Source: Solirubrobacteraceae bacterium (lineage in GTDB: Bacteria > Actinomycetota > Thermoleophilia > Solirubrobacterales > Solirubrobacteraceae). From it: DNA of 48,168 nucleotides. Below are positions 11,584-20,151 of the stretch, in pieces; within the stretch, counting starts at the first letter, position 1, and every line of letters begins with the position of its first letter. A model generated the notes under the pieces. It was not told where the DNA came from. It saw only the letters and a list, made by a program, of their open reading frames with translations, and searched no databases. Position numbers and translations under genes: made by a program. The stretch is taken from NCBI GenBank assembly GCA_017882375.1, contig JADGPP010000017.1:1-48168 (forward strand), given 5' to 3'.

Positions 11584-12789
11584 ATGAGGACGCTGGAGCA
11601 CTTGGACGTGGAGGGCAAGCGCGTACTGGTACGGGTGGACTTCAACGTGCCGCTCGGCAAGGACGCCGACGGACGTGTGGTGGTGGCCGACGACACGCGG
11701 ATCGTCGCGGCGCTGGCGACGATCGAGGAGCTGCGCGCGCGCGGAGCGAGCCTGGTGCTCGTCTCGCATCTCGGCCGGCCCGAGGGTCGGCGCGAGGAGG
11801 ATCTCTCGCTGGCGCCGGTCGTCGCGCGGCTGGCCGAGCTGACCGAGGCACCGGTGACGCTCGCACCGGCGGTCGTCGGCGAGCAGGTCAAGGCGCTGGC
11901 CGAGCAGCTCGGCGCGGGTGAGCTGCTGGTGCTCGAGAACGTGCGCTTCGAGCCCGGCGAGACGACCAACGACCCGGCGCTGGCGCAGGCGCTGTCGCAG
12001 CTGGCCGACGTGTACGTCAACGACGCGTTCGGCGCTGCGCACCGCGCGCACACGAGCACCGAGGGCGTCGCGCACCTGCTGCCCAGCGCCGCCGGGCGGC
12101 TGCTGGAGCGCGAGGTGAGGACGCTCGCGGAGATCCTCCAGAGCCCCGCGCGTCCGCTCGTGGCGGTGATCGGCGGCGCGAAGGTGGCCGACAAGATCGG
12201 CGTGATCGACCGCTTCCTGGACCTCGCCGACGTCGTGATCATCGGCGGGGCGATGTGCTTTCCGTTCCTCTGCGCGCAGGGCCACGCGGTCGGCGAGTCG
12301 CTGTGCGGCGACGAGGACACCGAGCACGCGCGGCGCGCGCTGGCCAAGGCGACCGACCCCGGCCGTGCAAGCGTGCAGCTGCCGACAGACCTGGTGATCG
12401 GCGACCGACTGGCAGCCGACGCCGAGCATCGCGTGCTCGACGGCATCGAGGTCCCGCCCGGCTGGATGGGGCTGGACATCGGCCCGAAGACCGCCGAGCG
12501 CTACGCGGCGGAGGTCGCGCTCGCGGGGTCTGTCTTCTGGAACGGGCCGATGGGAGCGTTCGAGCTGGCGCCGTTCGCCGCCGGCACGCGCCGCGTGGCG
12601 GAGGCGGTCGCCGCGGCGCCTGGCGTCACCGTCGTCGGCGGCGGCGACTCGGCCGCGGCGCTCGCGCGCTTTGGCCTGGAGGACGCCGTCGATCACCTCT
12701 CGACCGGCGGCGGCGCGACGCTCGAGCTGGTCGAGGGACGCGCACTGCCGGGCGTGCAGGCGCTGCAGGGCGCGGGCGTGATCTCGTGA
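11584..12789 (+). CDS. pgk: phosphoglycerate kinase
   Basis: Transfers the high-energy phosphate of 1,3-bisphosphoglycerate to ADP. The 401-residue protein carries the N-terminal signature VLVRVDFNVPL, the substrate-binding HLGRP segment, the hinge and nucleotide-binding stretch GGAKVADK, and the C-terminal FWNGPMGAFE and VGGGDSAAAL motifs. The ATG at 11584 has a GGAG at about 10 bases and matches the usual MRTL start; a GTG six bases earlier (11578) is in frame and cannot be excluded. The stop overlaps the tpiA start codon (GTGA), so the genes are translationally coupled. Confidence 0.96.
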   Translation: MRTLEHLDVEGKRVLVRVDFNVPLGKDADGRVVVADDTRIVAALATIEELRARGASLVLVSHLGRPEGRREEDLSLAPVVARLAELTEAPVTLAPAVVGEQVKALAEQLGAGELLVLENVRFEPGETTNDPALAQALSQLADVYVNDAFGAAHRAHTSTEGVAHLLPSAAGRLLEREVRTLAEILQSPARPLVAVIGGAKVADKIGVIDRFLDLADVVIIGGAMCFPFLCAQGHAVGESLCGDEDTEHARRALAKATDPGRASVQLPTDLVIGDRLAADAEHRVLDGIEVPPGWMGLDIGPKTAERYAAEVALAGSVFWNGPMGAFELAPFAAGTRRVAEAVAAAPGVTVVGGGDSAAALARFGLEDAVDHLSTGGGATLELVEGRALPGVQALQGAGVIS

Positions 12790-13553
12790 CGGCGGCGCGC
12801 ACGCCGCTGATCGCGGGCAACTGGAAGATGTACAAGACAGAGCGCGAGGCCGAGGACTACATCCAGGCGCTGCTGCCGCGCGTGTCGTCGATCGACGGCG
12901 CCGACGTGGCGGTCTGCGTGCCGTTCACCGACCTGCGCGCGATGGTCGACAGCGCGCGCGGCTCGCGCGTGGAGGTGTACGCGCAGAACATGCACCACGA
13001 GCCCGAGGGCGCGTTCACCGGCGAGGTCTCGCCGCTGATGCTGTCAGACGTCGGCGCGCAGGGTGTCGTGCTCGGCCACTCCGAGCGGCGCGAGCAGTTC
13101 GGCGAGACCGACCGCGCGCTTGCGCTGAAGGTGCCCGCGGCGCTCGCCGCCGGGCTCACGCCGATCCTCTGCGTGGGCGAGACCGAGTCAGAGCGCGAGA
13201 ACGAGGACACCGACCGCAAGCTGCGCCAGCAGATCAAGGACGACCTGGTCAACGTCCCGAGCGAGCGCCTGACGGACGTAGTCATCGCCTACGAGCCGAT
13301 CTGGGCGATCGGCACGGGCAAGGTGGCCACGCCAGAGCAGGCGCAGGAGGCGATCGCCTTCATCCGCGCGCTCGTCGGCGATCGCGACGCGCAGGCCGCG
13401 CAGGGCGTGCGCATCCTCTACGGGGGATCGGTCAAGGCCGACAACGCCGCCGAGCTGCTCGCATTGCCCGATGTCGACGGCGCGCTCGTCGGCGGCGCTT
13501 CGCTGCAGGCCGACTCGTTCGCGCAGATCGTGGGCGCGGCCGCGGCGCGATGA
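12786..13553 (+). CDS. tpiA: triose-phosphate isomerase
   Basis: Interconverts dihydroxyacetone phosphate and glyceraldehyde 3-phosphate. The 255-residue TIM barrel has all catalytic residues: Lys14 in AGNWKMY, His98 in LGHSERRE, and Glu170 in AYEPIWAIGTGK, plus the phosphate-binding loop YGGSV near the C-terminus. The GTG start overlaps the pgk stop by three bases, and its own stop overlaps the gpmI start (ATGA), so translation is coupled through the run. Length is normal for the family. Confidence 0.97.
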   Translation: MTAARTPLIAGNWKMYKTEREAEDYIQALLPRVSSIDGADVAVCVPFTDLRAMVDSARGSRVEVYAQNMHHEPEGAFTGEVSPLMLSDVGAQGVVLGHSERREQFGETDRALALKVPAALAAGLTPILCVGETESERENEDTDRKLRQQIKDDLVNVPSERLTDVVIAYEPIWAIGTGKVATPEQAQEAIAFIRALVGDRDAQAAQGVRILYGGSVKADNAAELLALPDVDGALVGGASLQADSFAQIVGAAAAR

Positions 13554-15142
13554 GCGACCGCGCTGCGCCGGCCAGCCTGCCGGTCGCAAGCGTGTGCCTG
13601 GTCGTGCTCGACGGGTGGGGGCTGGCCGAGCCCGGTCCCGGAAACGCCGTGTCGCTGGCGAGCACGCCGGTGTTCGACGAGCTGTGGCGCGACTTCCCGC
13701 ACACGACGCTGACGGCCTGCGGACGCGCCGTCGGGCTGCCGGAGGGACGGATGGGCAACTCGGAGGTCGGCCACCTGAACCTCGGCGCGGGCGCGGTCGT
13801 GCGCCAGGATCTCGTGCGCATCGACGACGCGATCGCCGACGGCACGCTGGCGGGCAACGAGGTGCTGCTCGGCGCCTTACCGGCCGGTGGGCGGTTGCAC
13901 CTGATCGGACTCGTCTCAGACGGCGGTGTGCACTCCTCGCTGGAGCACCTGCGTGCGCTGATCGCGATCGCGCGCGATCGCGACGCCGGCGAGGTGATCG
14001 TGCATGCGTTCACCGACGGCCGTGACACGCTGCCGCACGCCGGAGCGGGCTACCTGGCCGAGCTGGACGCCACGCCGGGCGCGCGCGTGGGCTCGCTGAT
14101 CGGGCGCTACTGGGCGATGGATCGCGACCGCCGCTGGGAGCGCACGCAGCGGGCCTACGACCTGCTCGTGCACGGGCGGGCCCCGTACAGCGCCGCCGGC
14201 GGCGAGCACGCGGTGCGTGAGGCCTACGAGCGCGGCGAGACCGACGAGTTCATCGAGCCGACGCTCGTCGGCGAGCCGGCGGCGATCGCCTCGGGTGACA
14301 GCGTGATCGCGTTCAACTTCCGCCCCGATCGCATGCGCCAGCTCACGCGCGCGCTGGCCGAGCGCGACTTCGGCCAGGCACCCGACCCCGGCGCGGGGCG
14401 GCCCGACAGCGAGTTGCCGGGCTGGCGCGGGCGCGGCGGTGGTGAGCCGGTCGCGCGCTACACGACGCTCACTCAGTACGAGCAGGGCTGGCCGTATCCG
14501 GTCGTGTTCGCGCCCGAGCGCCCGGCGACGACGCTCGGAGCGGTGCTCGCGGGCGTGGGCGTGGGGCAACTGCACGTGGCCGAGACGGAGAAGTACCCGC
14601 ACGTGACGTACTTCTTCAACGGCGGCGACGAGGCGCAGCTGCAAGGCGAGCGGCGTGAGCTCGTGGATTCGCCGCGCGACGTGCCGACATACGACCACAA
14701 GCCGCAGATGAGCGCGCGCGAGGCAGCGCACGCGTTCGCGCAGGCCTGGCGCGAGGACCGCCCGGCGTTTGCGATCGTCAACTTCGCAAACGCCGACATG
14801 GTCGGGCACACGGGCGTGATCGAGGCCGCGGTGCAGGCGATCGAGACGGTCGACACGTGTCTCGGCGAGCTCGTCGCGGCGGTGCGCGAGCAGGGGGGAG
14901 CGTGCGTGGTGACGGCCGACCACGGCAACGCCGACCACATGCTCGAGCCCGACGGCAGCCCGAACACCGCGCACTCGCTGAACCCCGTCCCGCTGATCGT
15001 CACCGTGCCAGGCGTGACGCTGCGCGCCCAAGACGGCATACTCGCGGATGTGGCGCCCACCGTCCTCGACCTATTGGGAATCGCCCGGCCGGCCGGGATG
15101 ACCGGCCGCACGCTGCTGCTCGACGACCAGACCACGCGATGA
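13550..15142 (+). CDS. gpmI: 2,3-bisphosphoglycerate-independent phosphoglycerate mutase
   Basis: Manganese-dependent mutase that converts 3- to 2-phosphoglycerate through a phosphoserine. The 530-residue protein shows LDGWGLAEPG with the first metal ligand, the nucleophile Ser71 in GRMGNSEVGHLNLG, DGRDT, and the metal-binding NFANADMVGHTG and ADHGNADHM motifs of the alkaline-phosphatase fold. Its position directly behind tpiA with a 4-base overlap is notable because many actinobacteria use a cofactor-dependent enzyme (gpmA) instead. Its stop overlaps the next start by 4 bases. Confidence 0.96.
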   Translation: MSDRAAPASLPVASVCLVVLDGWGLAEPGPGNAVSLASTPVFDELWRDFPHTTLTACGRAVGLPEGRMGNSEVGHLNLGAGAVVRQDLVRIDDAIADGTLAGNEVLLGALPAGGRLHLIGLVSDGGVHSSLEHLRALIAIARDRDAGEVIVHAFTDGRDTLPHAGAGYLAELDATPGARVGSLIGRYWAMDRDRRWERTQRAYDLLVHGRAPYSAAGGEHAVREAYERGETDEFIEPTLVGEPAAIASGDSVIAFNFRPDRMRQLTRALAERDFGQAPDPGAGRPDSELPGWRGRGGGEPVARYTTLTQYEQGWPYPVVFAPERPATTLGAVLAGVGVGQLHVAETEKYPHVTYFFNGGDEAQLQGERRELVDSPRDVPTYDHKPQMSAREAAHAFAQAWREDRPAFAIVNFANADMVGHTGVIEAAVQAIETVDTCLGELVAAVREQGGACVVTADHGNADHMLEPDGSPNTAHSLNPVPLIVTVPGVTLRAQDGILADVAPTVLDLLGIARPAGMTGRTLLLDDQTTR

Positions 15143-15495
15143 GCGTCTCGCGCAAGTTGCTCGCGGCGTTCTTCGTCGGCTCCGGCGTCAACCACTTCGT
15201 CTCGCCGCGTTTCTATCGCGCGATCGTGCCGCCGCGGCTGCAGGACGATGCCACGCGCGTCGTCGAGGTCAGCGGCGTGGCGGAGGTGCTCGGCGGTCTC
15301 GGCCTGCTGCTGCCGCGCACGCGGCGGCTGTCCGGCGCCTATCTGATCGCGCTGCTGGCGGCGGTCTTCCCGGCGAACCTGTACATGGCGCGCGAGCCCG
15401 AGCGCTTCAAGCGCGTTCCGCGCTGGGCGCTGTACGCGCGGCTGGCGCTGCAGCCGCTGATGATGTGGTGGGCGTGGCGAGCCACGCGCGATTGA
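15139..15495 (+). CDS. DoxX-like small membrane protein
   Basis: A 118-residue hydrophobic protein with four helices. The order of motifs (GSGVNHF near the start, a Glu/Gly-rich helix VSGVAEVLGGLGLLLP, and an AVFPANLYMA helix) resembles DoxX/DUF4267-type membrane proteins, whose biochemical role is mostly unknown. Its ATG overlaps the gpmI stop (ATGA), so it is translated with the glycolytic run, although a functional link to glycolysis is not established. Confidence 0.72.
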   Translation: MSVSRKLLAAFFVGSGVNHFVSPRFYRAIVPPRLQDDATRVVEVSGVAEVLGGLGLLLPRTRRLSGAYLIALLAAVFPANLYMAREPERFKRVPRWALYARLALQPLMMWWAWRATRD

Positions 15496-15565
15496 CGATT
15501 CACGCCCTCGTAGCGGCGCCCGACGCTGCTACATTCGGTTGAGGAGGACAAGGGTAAAGACCGTC

Positions 15566-16081
15566 ATGTTGACCGCCACCGCCGTCAAGATCGCATCAGG
15601 GGAGCCAGAGAGCCTCGTCACGGGAGACCGCTCCGAGGCCGGCCAACGCGCGTGGCGCGGGCTGTTGCGAGCGCACGCCTGCCTCGCCAAGCGGCTCGAC
15701 GCGGCACTGGACCGGGCGCACGGGCTGCCGCTGACCTCATATGAGGTCCTCGACCGCCTGGAGGACTCCAGCGGCGGGCGGATGCGCATGTGCGATCTCG
15801 CCGAGCAGGCGCAGATCTCGCGCAGCGGTCTGACGCGGCTGGTCGATCGTCTCGAGCGCGAGAACCTGCTCGAGCGCTGCTCCTGCGACCACGATGCGCG
15901 AGGGTCGTTCGCATGCCTCACCGACGCCGGGCGAGAGCGCGTGGGCGAAGCGCGCGTCACACACCTGGCGGTCGTGCGCGAGCAGTTCTTCTCGCGCTTC
16001 TCCGACGCTGAGCTCGGCCTGCTGGCCGACATGTGTCAGCGCGTCGCGCCGTGCAGCAGCGCCGAGTCGCCCGCCTGCTGA
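15566..16081 (+). CDS. MarR family transcriptional regulator
   Basis: Predicted dimeric winged-helix DNA-binding regulator of 171 residues. After a polar N-terminal stretch come the dimerisation helix (HACLAKRLDAALDRAH), the recognition region (MRMCDLAEQAQISRSGLTRLVDRLE), and the wing (LERCSCDHDARGSFACLTDAGR), the canonical MarR layout. A Cys pair (CSC) in the wing could allow redox sensing, but this is speculation. The ATG at 15566 is preferred; a TTG at 15539 is in frame. It follows the DoxX-like gene after 70 bases and may have its own promoter. The target genes are unknown; the AT-rich stretch downstream is one possible binding region. Confidence 0.85.
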   Translation: MLTATAVKIASGEPESLVTGDRSEAGQRAWRGLLRAHACLAKRLDAALDRAHGLPLTSYEVLDRLEDSSGGRMRMCDLAEQAQISRSGLTRLVDRLERENLLERCSCDHDARGSFACLTDAGRERVGEARVTHLAVVREQFFSRFSDAELGLLADMCQRVAPCSSAESPAC

Positions 16082-16357
16082 GCACATCTCGCCGCGCCGT
16101 GGGCTCGATCGCCCCGCGACCTCTGATATAGCCCGTTTTTCCGATTGCAATGCGCCATCGGGACCTGACCGTGCGCTGTCCGCGGCTGTCCGCAGCGGAT
16201 CGCCGCGCGCACGCGAGCCCAAATCATCATAAGGAACTTGACAGGTTAACACTTAGATTTTATAACTTGCGCCCACCCCAGTTTTAGACAGTGGAGATGA
16301 ACGCGAAATGGCCCCACGTGACGGGTCCGCGGCGGAGAGCTGCGGCTGCCCGATGCG
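16082..16357. other. intergenic region between marR-like and dedA-like genes
   Basis: The two flanking genes converge here. The first half carries a weak stem (GGGCT/AGCCC) followed by TTTTT near 16136, a possible terminator for the regulator gene. The second half holds an AT-rich stretch with a near-perfect promoter (separate entry). I see no convincing open frame. Confidence 0.5.
16238..16266 (+). promoter_or_regulatory. near-consensus vegetative promoter, orphan
   Basis: TTGACA (16238-16243), a 17-base spacer and TATAAC (16261-16266) match the main sigma factor consensus closely. It sits in an AT-rich patch unlike the surrounding DNA and includes a GTTAAC palindrome in the spacer. It points rightwards into the 3' end of the leftward dedA-like gene, so any transcript would be a small or antisense RNA; no coding gene lies downstream on this strand. 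Confidence 0.55.
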
Positions 16358-17020
16358 CTAGAGCTCGTGCTCCGGCCGTTCGCTCGCCTGCGCACGCGGC
16401 CGTGCCGGCGCATCCTGTTCTGACGAGCTGTGCCGGTGCGCGCGACGATGCAGGAGCACCGCGCTGGCGATCGCCACGACCGCTGCGACAAGGCCGAAGA
16501 TGCCGAACGTTTCGACCGCGTTGCCGGCCGAGCTGCCGAGAAAGTACGCGAGCAGGCCGATCGCCGTGGCCCAGCAGATGCCGCCGAGCGCGTTCCACAC
16601 GACGAACGACCGCCAGTGCATGCGCGTCGCTCCCGCCAGCCACGACGCCCACACGCGCAGGCCGAGCACGAAGCGCCCGAAGAACACCGCCTTGGGACCG
16701 TGGCGCTCGAAGAACGGCTCGCCGGTGCGCAGCACCTCCAGACGCTGGCGGTGAAAGCGCCCAGGCCGCTCGAGCAGCCAGCGCCCGCCCTTGCGCCCGA
16801 TCACGTAGCCGATGTTGTCGCCGACGATCGCCCCTGCCGCGGCGAGCACGATCACCAGCTCGATGCCCAGCTTGCCGCGGCTGGCGAGCACCGCGGCGGT
16901 GATCAGCGCTGTCTCACCCGGAATCGGCACGCCGCCGGACTCGGCCATCACCAGCGCGAACAGCAGCGGGTAGCCAGCTACCTGGATCAGGTGGTCGACG
17001 TTGAGAAAAGATGCAAGCAT
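16358..17020 (-). CDS. DedA/SNARE-associated family membrane protein
   Basis: Integral membrane protein of 220 residues. It shows the DedA/VTT pattern: an N-terminal re-entrant segment with MAESGGVPIPGETALI, then hydrophobic helices, the GDNIGYVIGRKGGRWLLER stretch, FERHGPKAVFFGRFV and LRVWASWLAGATRM with the conserved Arg residues, followed by two helices and a hydrophilic tail. Members are lipid scramblases or flippases, several of them needed for recycling undecaprenyl phosphate and for envelope integrity. The gene is transcribed leftwards and faces the MarR-like gene. Confidence 0.9.
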   Translation of the reverse strand: MLASFLNVDHLIQVAGYPLLFALVMAESGGVPIPGETALITAAVLASRGKLGIELVIVLAAAGAIVGDNIGYVIGRKGGRWLLERPGRFHRQRLEVLRTGEPFFERHGPKAVFFGRFVLGLRVWASWLAGATRMHWRSFVVWNALGGICWATAIGLLAYFLGSSAGNAVETFGIFGLVAAVVAIASAVLLHRRAHRHSSSEQDAPARPRAQASERPEHEL

Positions 17021-17181
17021 CGCGCGCCCCCTAGCATGGCGCAGTCTGCCACCGCGCCAGGGTCTTGCTCGCGCGCCGAGCGATAGCCATGGTTATACGC
17101 AGTCTCTGCAGCGACACGCCCAGCCTCTGCACTTGACGCCTCACGCCGCGGCTGCAGACGCGCGCGGCGCCGCAGCGTGAG

Positions 17182-18402
17182 CTATTTCGTGTTTTCTGAG
17201 ACCAGCTGCTTGAGCGCCGATGTCGCCTGCTGCACGTCGGAGTAGACGACGTTGCGCAGCACCACCTTCGTCGGCGCCGGCGCCGTGATCACGACGATGG
17301 CGACGATCACGACGGCGAGCGCGAGCAGCGCCAGGAGCGCGACGAGCAGGCGCCCGCGCCTGCGGCGGGGACTGCCGGCGGCCGGCGCCGGCGCCTGCGC
17401 CGGCCTGGCGGCCGGCGCCTGGCCGCGGGGCGGCCCTGAGCGTGGGCGGCGCGGCGTCACCGCGCTTGCCGTGACGGTGCGATCGGCTCCGCGACCGCCC
17501 GACCGGCTGCCGGCGCTGAGCACGCTCGTCGCCTCCGTAGGCGCTTGGCGTCCGGCCTGCGCGCGCTCGCCGGGGGCGATGCCGTTTGCGCCGTCGCTCA
17601 GCGCGCGACCCATCTCGCGCGCGGTCTGGTAGCGCTCGCGCGGGTCCAGCGCGAGCGAGATCGCGACCGCCTCGGCGAGTTGCGGGCTGACGGCGGCGAC
17701 GAGCGTGTCGAGCATCGGCGGCGCCTCCTGCTGCTGCTTGAGCGCCAGCTCTGTCAGCGAGTTGGCCTCGTACGGCAGGCGGCCGGAGATCAGCTGGTAG
17801 GTCACCACGCCGAGCGCGTACAGGTCGGCCCGCGGACCCGCCTCTTCGCCGCGCGCCTGCTCGGGAGCCAGATACGCGGCGGTGCCGAGCACCGAGCCGA
17901 CCTGCGTGATGCTCGACTGCTCGGTCGCCTTGGCGATGCCGAAGTCCGCCAGCTTGACCTCGCCTTCGCGCGCGCGCAACAGGTTGCCCGGCTTGACGTC
18001 GCGATGCACCACGCCGTGGCGATGCGCATAGTGCAGGCCCTCGCACGCCTGGTCGATGATCGCGATCGCCTCGTCGACCTCCAGCCAGCCATCGTCGCGC
18101 AGGATCTCCGCGCACGATTGTCCCTCGATGTACTCCATCACGATGTAGTACTGGCCGCTGGCCTCGTCCTGACCGGAGTCGAACACCTGCACGATGTTCG
18201 GGTGCACCAGTCTCGCCGCGGCCTGGGCCTCGCGCTGGAAGCGCGAGATGAACGTCGGATCCTCTGCGAGGTGCTCGGCGAGCAGCTTCACGGCGACCTG
18301 ACGCTCCAAGCGCAGGTCGAGCGCGAGGTGCACCGTGGACATCCCGCCGTAGCCGAGACGCCCCTCCAGGCGGTAGCGCCCGCCGATCTCCGCGGCACTC
18401 AT
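17182..18402 (-). CDS. membrane-bound serine/threonine protein kinase (PknB-like)
   Basis: Hanks-type kinase of 406 residues. The catalytic domain (about 8-270) has the glycine loop GRLGYGGMS, Lys39 in AVKLL, the HRDVKPGN catalytic loop (Asp135), DFG at 153-155, and the GTAAYLAPEQARGE activation segment. A Pro/Ala/Arg-rich juxtamembrane stretch (about 280-345) leads to a single membrane helix (about 350-371). The outside part is only about 33 residues and ends in a PASTA-like fragment (VQQATSALKQL), far shorter than the several PASTA repeats of PknB. Its ATG overlaps the stop of the lipoprotein gene (ATGA), so the two are coupled, and the lipoprotein could serve as an extracellular partner; this is inference. 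Confidence 0.92.
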   Translation of the reverse strand: MSAAEIGGRYRLEGRLGYGGMSTVHLALDLRLERQVAVKLLAEHLAEDPTFISRFQREAQAAARLVHPNIVQVFDSGQDEASGQYYIVMEYIEGQSCAEILRDDGWLEVDEAIAIIDQACEGLHYAHRHGVVHRDVKPGNLLRAREGEVKLADFGIAKATEQSSITQVGSVLGTAAYLAPEQARGEEAGPRADLYALGVVTYQLISGRLPYEANSLTELALKQQQEAPPMLDTLVAAVSPQLAEAVAISLALDPRERYQTAREMGRALSDGANGIAPGERAQAGRQAPTEATSVLSAGSRSGGRGADRTVTASAVTPRRPRSGPPRGQAPAARPAQAPAPAAGSPRRRRGRLLVALLALLALAVVIVAIVVITAPAPTKVVLRNVVYSDVQQATSALKQLVSENTK

Positions 18403-19040
18403 TTAGCCGCTTCCTGACCGCCGCCGACTTTCGCACCGCCCGCTCCGCCGGTGCCGCCTTCGCCGGTCGGGGCTTCTTCGCTGCCCACGCCCGGCGTTCC
18501 TTCGCCGCCCGGCGCAGGCGTGCCTCCACCGGGACCGGACGGACTCGGCGTGGTCGTCGTCGGCGTCGTCTGCGTGCTCGTCGTCTGCGTTTCCGTCGTC
18601 GGCGTCGTTGTCGTCGTGCTCGTCGTCGTTTTCGGCGTGCTCGTCGTCGCAGTCGACTGCGGCAGCGGCTGAGCGCACAGCGCAAGCGCGCGCGTGCGCA
18701 GGTTTTCGATGCCCTGGCGCAGCGTGTTGTGCAGCCCCGCGTCGATGCTCGCGGGCAGCGCGGCGAAAGCCTGGTCGGTTCTCAGCAGCGCGCTTTCGGT
18801 GGCACTGCAGTTGCCGTCGCCGTTTTCGGCCGCCTTTGCGACGGCTTCGAAGTCGCTCTGCAGCGGACCGGCGTCGCCGGTGGGTATCAGTCCCTTGCTC
18901 GAGCCCGAGCAGGCGACGAGCAGTGCCGCGAGCACGCCGAGCACGGCGGTGAGCGAGACGCGAAGCAGCGGAGCGCGCGCGACGCGCTCGCGTCGCGCGC
19001 GGGACGATCTCCGATCGGTCGGCGAGGAGACGCGGTTCAT
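18399..19040 (-). CDS. putative lipoprotein with Thr/Pro/Gly-rich tail
   Basis: A 213-residue exported protein of unknown function. A basic N-terminus is followed by a hydrophobic segment and a lipobox LVAC with the acylated Cys44. A helical domain (about 50-135) has two conserved-looking Cys, followed by a low-complexity tail of Thr (about 140-175) and then Gly/Pro/Glu. The tail could span the cell wall. It starts 2 bases after the phosphoesterase stop and overlaps the kinase start, which places it in the kinase operon. The ATG at 19040 is chosen because it gives a proper signal peptide. No family recognised. Confidence 0.75.
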   Translation of the reverse strand: MNRVSSPTDRRSSRARRERVARAPLLRVSLTAVLGVLAALLVACSGSSKGLIPTGDAGPLQSDFEAVAKAAENGDGNCSATESALLRTDQAFAALPASIDAGLHNTLRQGIENLRTRALALCAQPLPQSTATTSTPKTTTSTTTTTPTTETQTTSTQTTPTTTTPSPSGPGGGTPAPGGEGTPGVGSEEAPTGEGGTGGAGGAKVGGGQEAAK

Positions 19041-19042
19041 GC

Positions 19043-19774
19043 TCACTGACCGTACTCCAGGCGCTCGGCCAGCGAGTCCGGCAGACGCGCTGCACGAATC
19101 GCTGCAGCCGCCCCCGCTATGTCGTAATCGGTGCGCTGAAACGACGCCGTCAGCCCGTCGAGGTCGAGCAGCAGCCACGAGGCGCGCGGGTCGCCGTCGC
19201 GCGGCTGTCCGACGCTGCCCGGGTTCAGCAGCCACTCGCCCGCCGCGATGTCCAGCTCGGTTCCCTCGCGCCGCGGCTCGCCGGTCGCCAGCTCGCCCTC
19301 CTGGCGCACGAACGACAGCGCCACGTGGGAGTGGCCGACGAGACAGATCCGGTGCACTTGGCGGTCGAGGCACAGCTCGGCGAGCAGCGTCGACAGCACG
19401 TACTCCCAGACGGGGTCGCGCGGGCTGGCGTGGTAGAGGCCGATTGCACCCTCCTCGCCCTGCGGGCGCAGGCCGGAGAGGAACTCGAGGTTCTTCGGCG
19501 CGATCACCTCGCGCGTCCATTGCGCGGCGAGGCTCGCGCCGCGCGAGAACTCGTCCAGCGGAATCTCACCGGTGACGGCCAGATCGTGGTTGCCTGCCAG
19601 GCAGACAGCCGCGTGCTCGCGCGCCAGCTCGACGCACGCGTCGGGGTCGGCGCCGTAGCCGACGAGATCGCCCAGGCACCACAACTCCGCGGCGTCGCTC
19701 GCGGCGACAGCCTCGAGCGTGGCCTCGAATGCTTGCCGGTTGGCGTGGATGTCGGAGATGACCGCGACCTTCAT
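19043..19774 (-). CDS. metallophosphoesterase (YfcE/MJ0936-like)
   Basis: Predicted binuclear-metal phosphodiesterase of 243 residues. Metal-binding motifs are in order: SDIHAN at the N-terminus, GDLVGYGAD, GNHD, and GHSHVAL near the middle, with an LNPGSVGQPRD segment typical of YfcE-like enzymes. These cleave phosphodiesters in the cytoplasm, but the physiological substrate is unknown. It is followed after 2 bases by the lipoprotein and kinase genes and preceded by the DUF3467 gene, so the four probably form one leftward operon. Confidence 0.88.
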   Translation of the reverse strand: MKVAVISDIHANRQAFEATLEAVAASDAAELWCLGDLVGYGADPDACVELAREHAAVCLAGNHDLAVTGEIPLDEFSRGASLAAQWTREVIAPKNLEFLSGLRPQGEEGAIGLYHASPRDPVWEYVLSTLLAELCLDRQVHRICLVGHSHVALSFVRQEGELATGEPRREGTELDIAAGEWLLNPGSVGQPRDGDPRASWLLLDLDGLTASFQRTDYDIAGAAAAIRAARLPDSLAERLEYGQ

Positions 19775-19801
19775 CGTGTCGCTGCTGACGGCCGTGCGGT
19801 T

Positions 19802-20119
19802 CTACTCCTCGTCAGGCCCGGCCTCCGTGCCGCCGTACTCGGGCAGGTTCTTGATCCCCTCGCGGGTGCGCCACTTGGAGTAGTTGTCCTCCATCGCGTC
19901 GATCAGCTCGCGCATGAAGCGCGGCGAGAGATTAACGCGCGAGACGACGACACCGGGAACCTCCTCGGCCTCGACCTCGTGGTCGACGCGCGCGAAGGTG
20001 ACCGTGAACTCGTAGTCGGAGTGGCTGACATTCGCGAAGTTCGCGTAGACGCCTCCCATGATCTCGGGAGACAGGTGGATGTTGATGTGGCGCTCGGCGC
20101 CTGAGTCCTGGTCGGTCAC
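19802..20119 (-). CDS. DUF3467 domain protein
   Basis: A 105-residue soluble protein that matches the DUF3467 pattern: an N-terminal segment GGVYANFANVSHSDYEFTVTF, an acidic middle, and VNLSPRFMRELIDAMEDNYSKW towards the C-terminus. The family is short and widespread and has no established function. The gene is divergent from argS and lies 27 bases upstream of the phosphoesterase gene, likely as the first gene of that leftward operon. Confidence 0.85.
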   Translation of the reverse strand: MTDQDSGAERHINIHLSPEIMGGVYANFANVSHSDYEFTVTFARVDHEVEAEEVPGVVVSRVNLSPRFMRELIDAMEDNYSKWRTREGIKNLPEYGGTEAGPDEE

Positions 20120-20151
20120 GCAGCTAGTATCGCAACCGCCGGGCGGGAATC

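Noticed and set aside
13916-15031. 371-codon open frame on the minus strand
   Set aside because: Antisense to gpmI with no recognisable domain.
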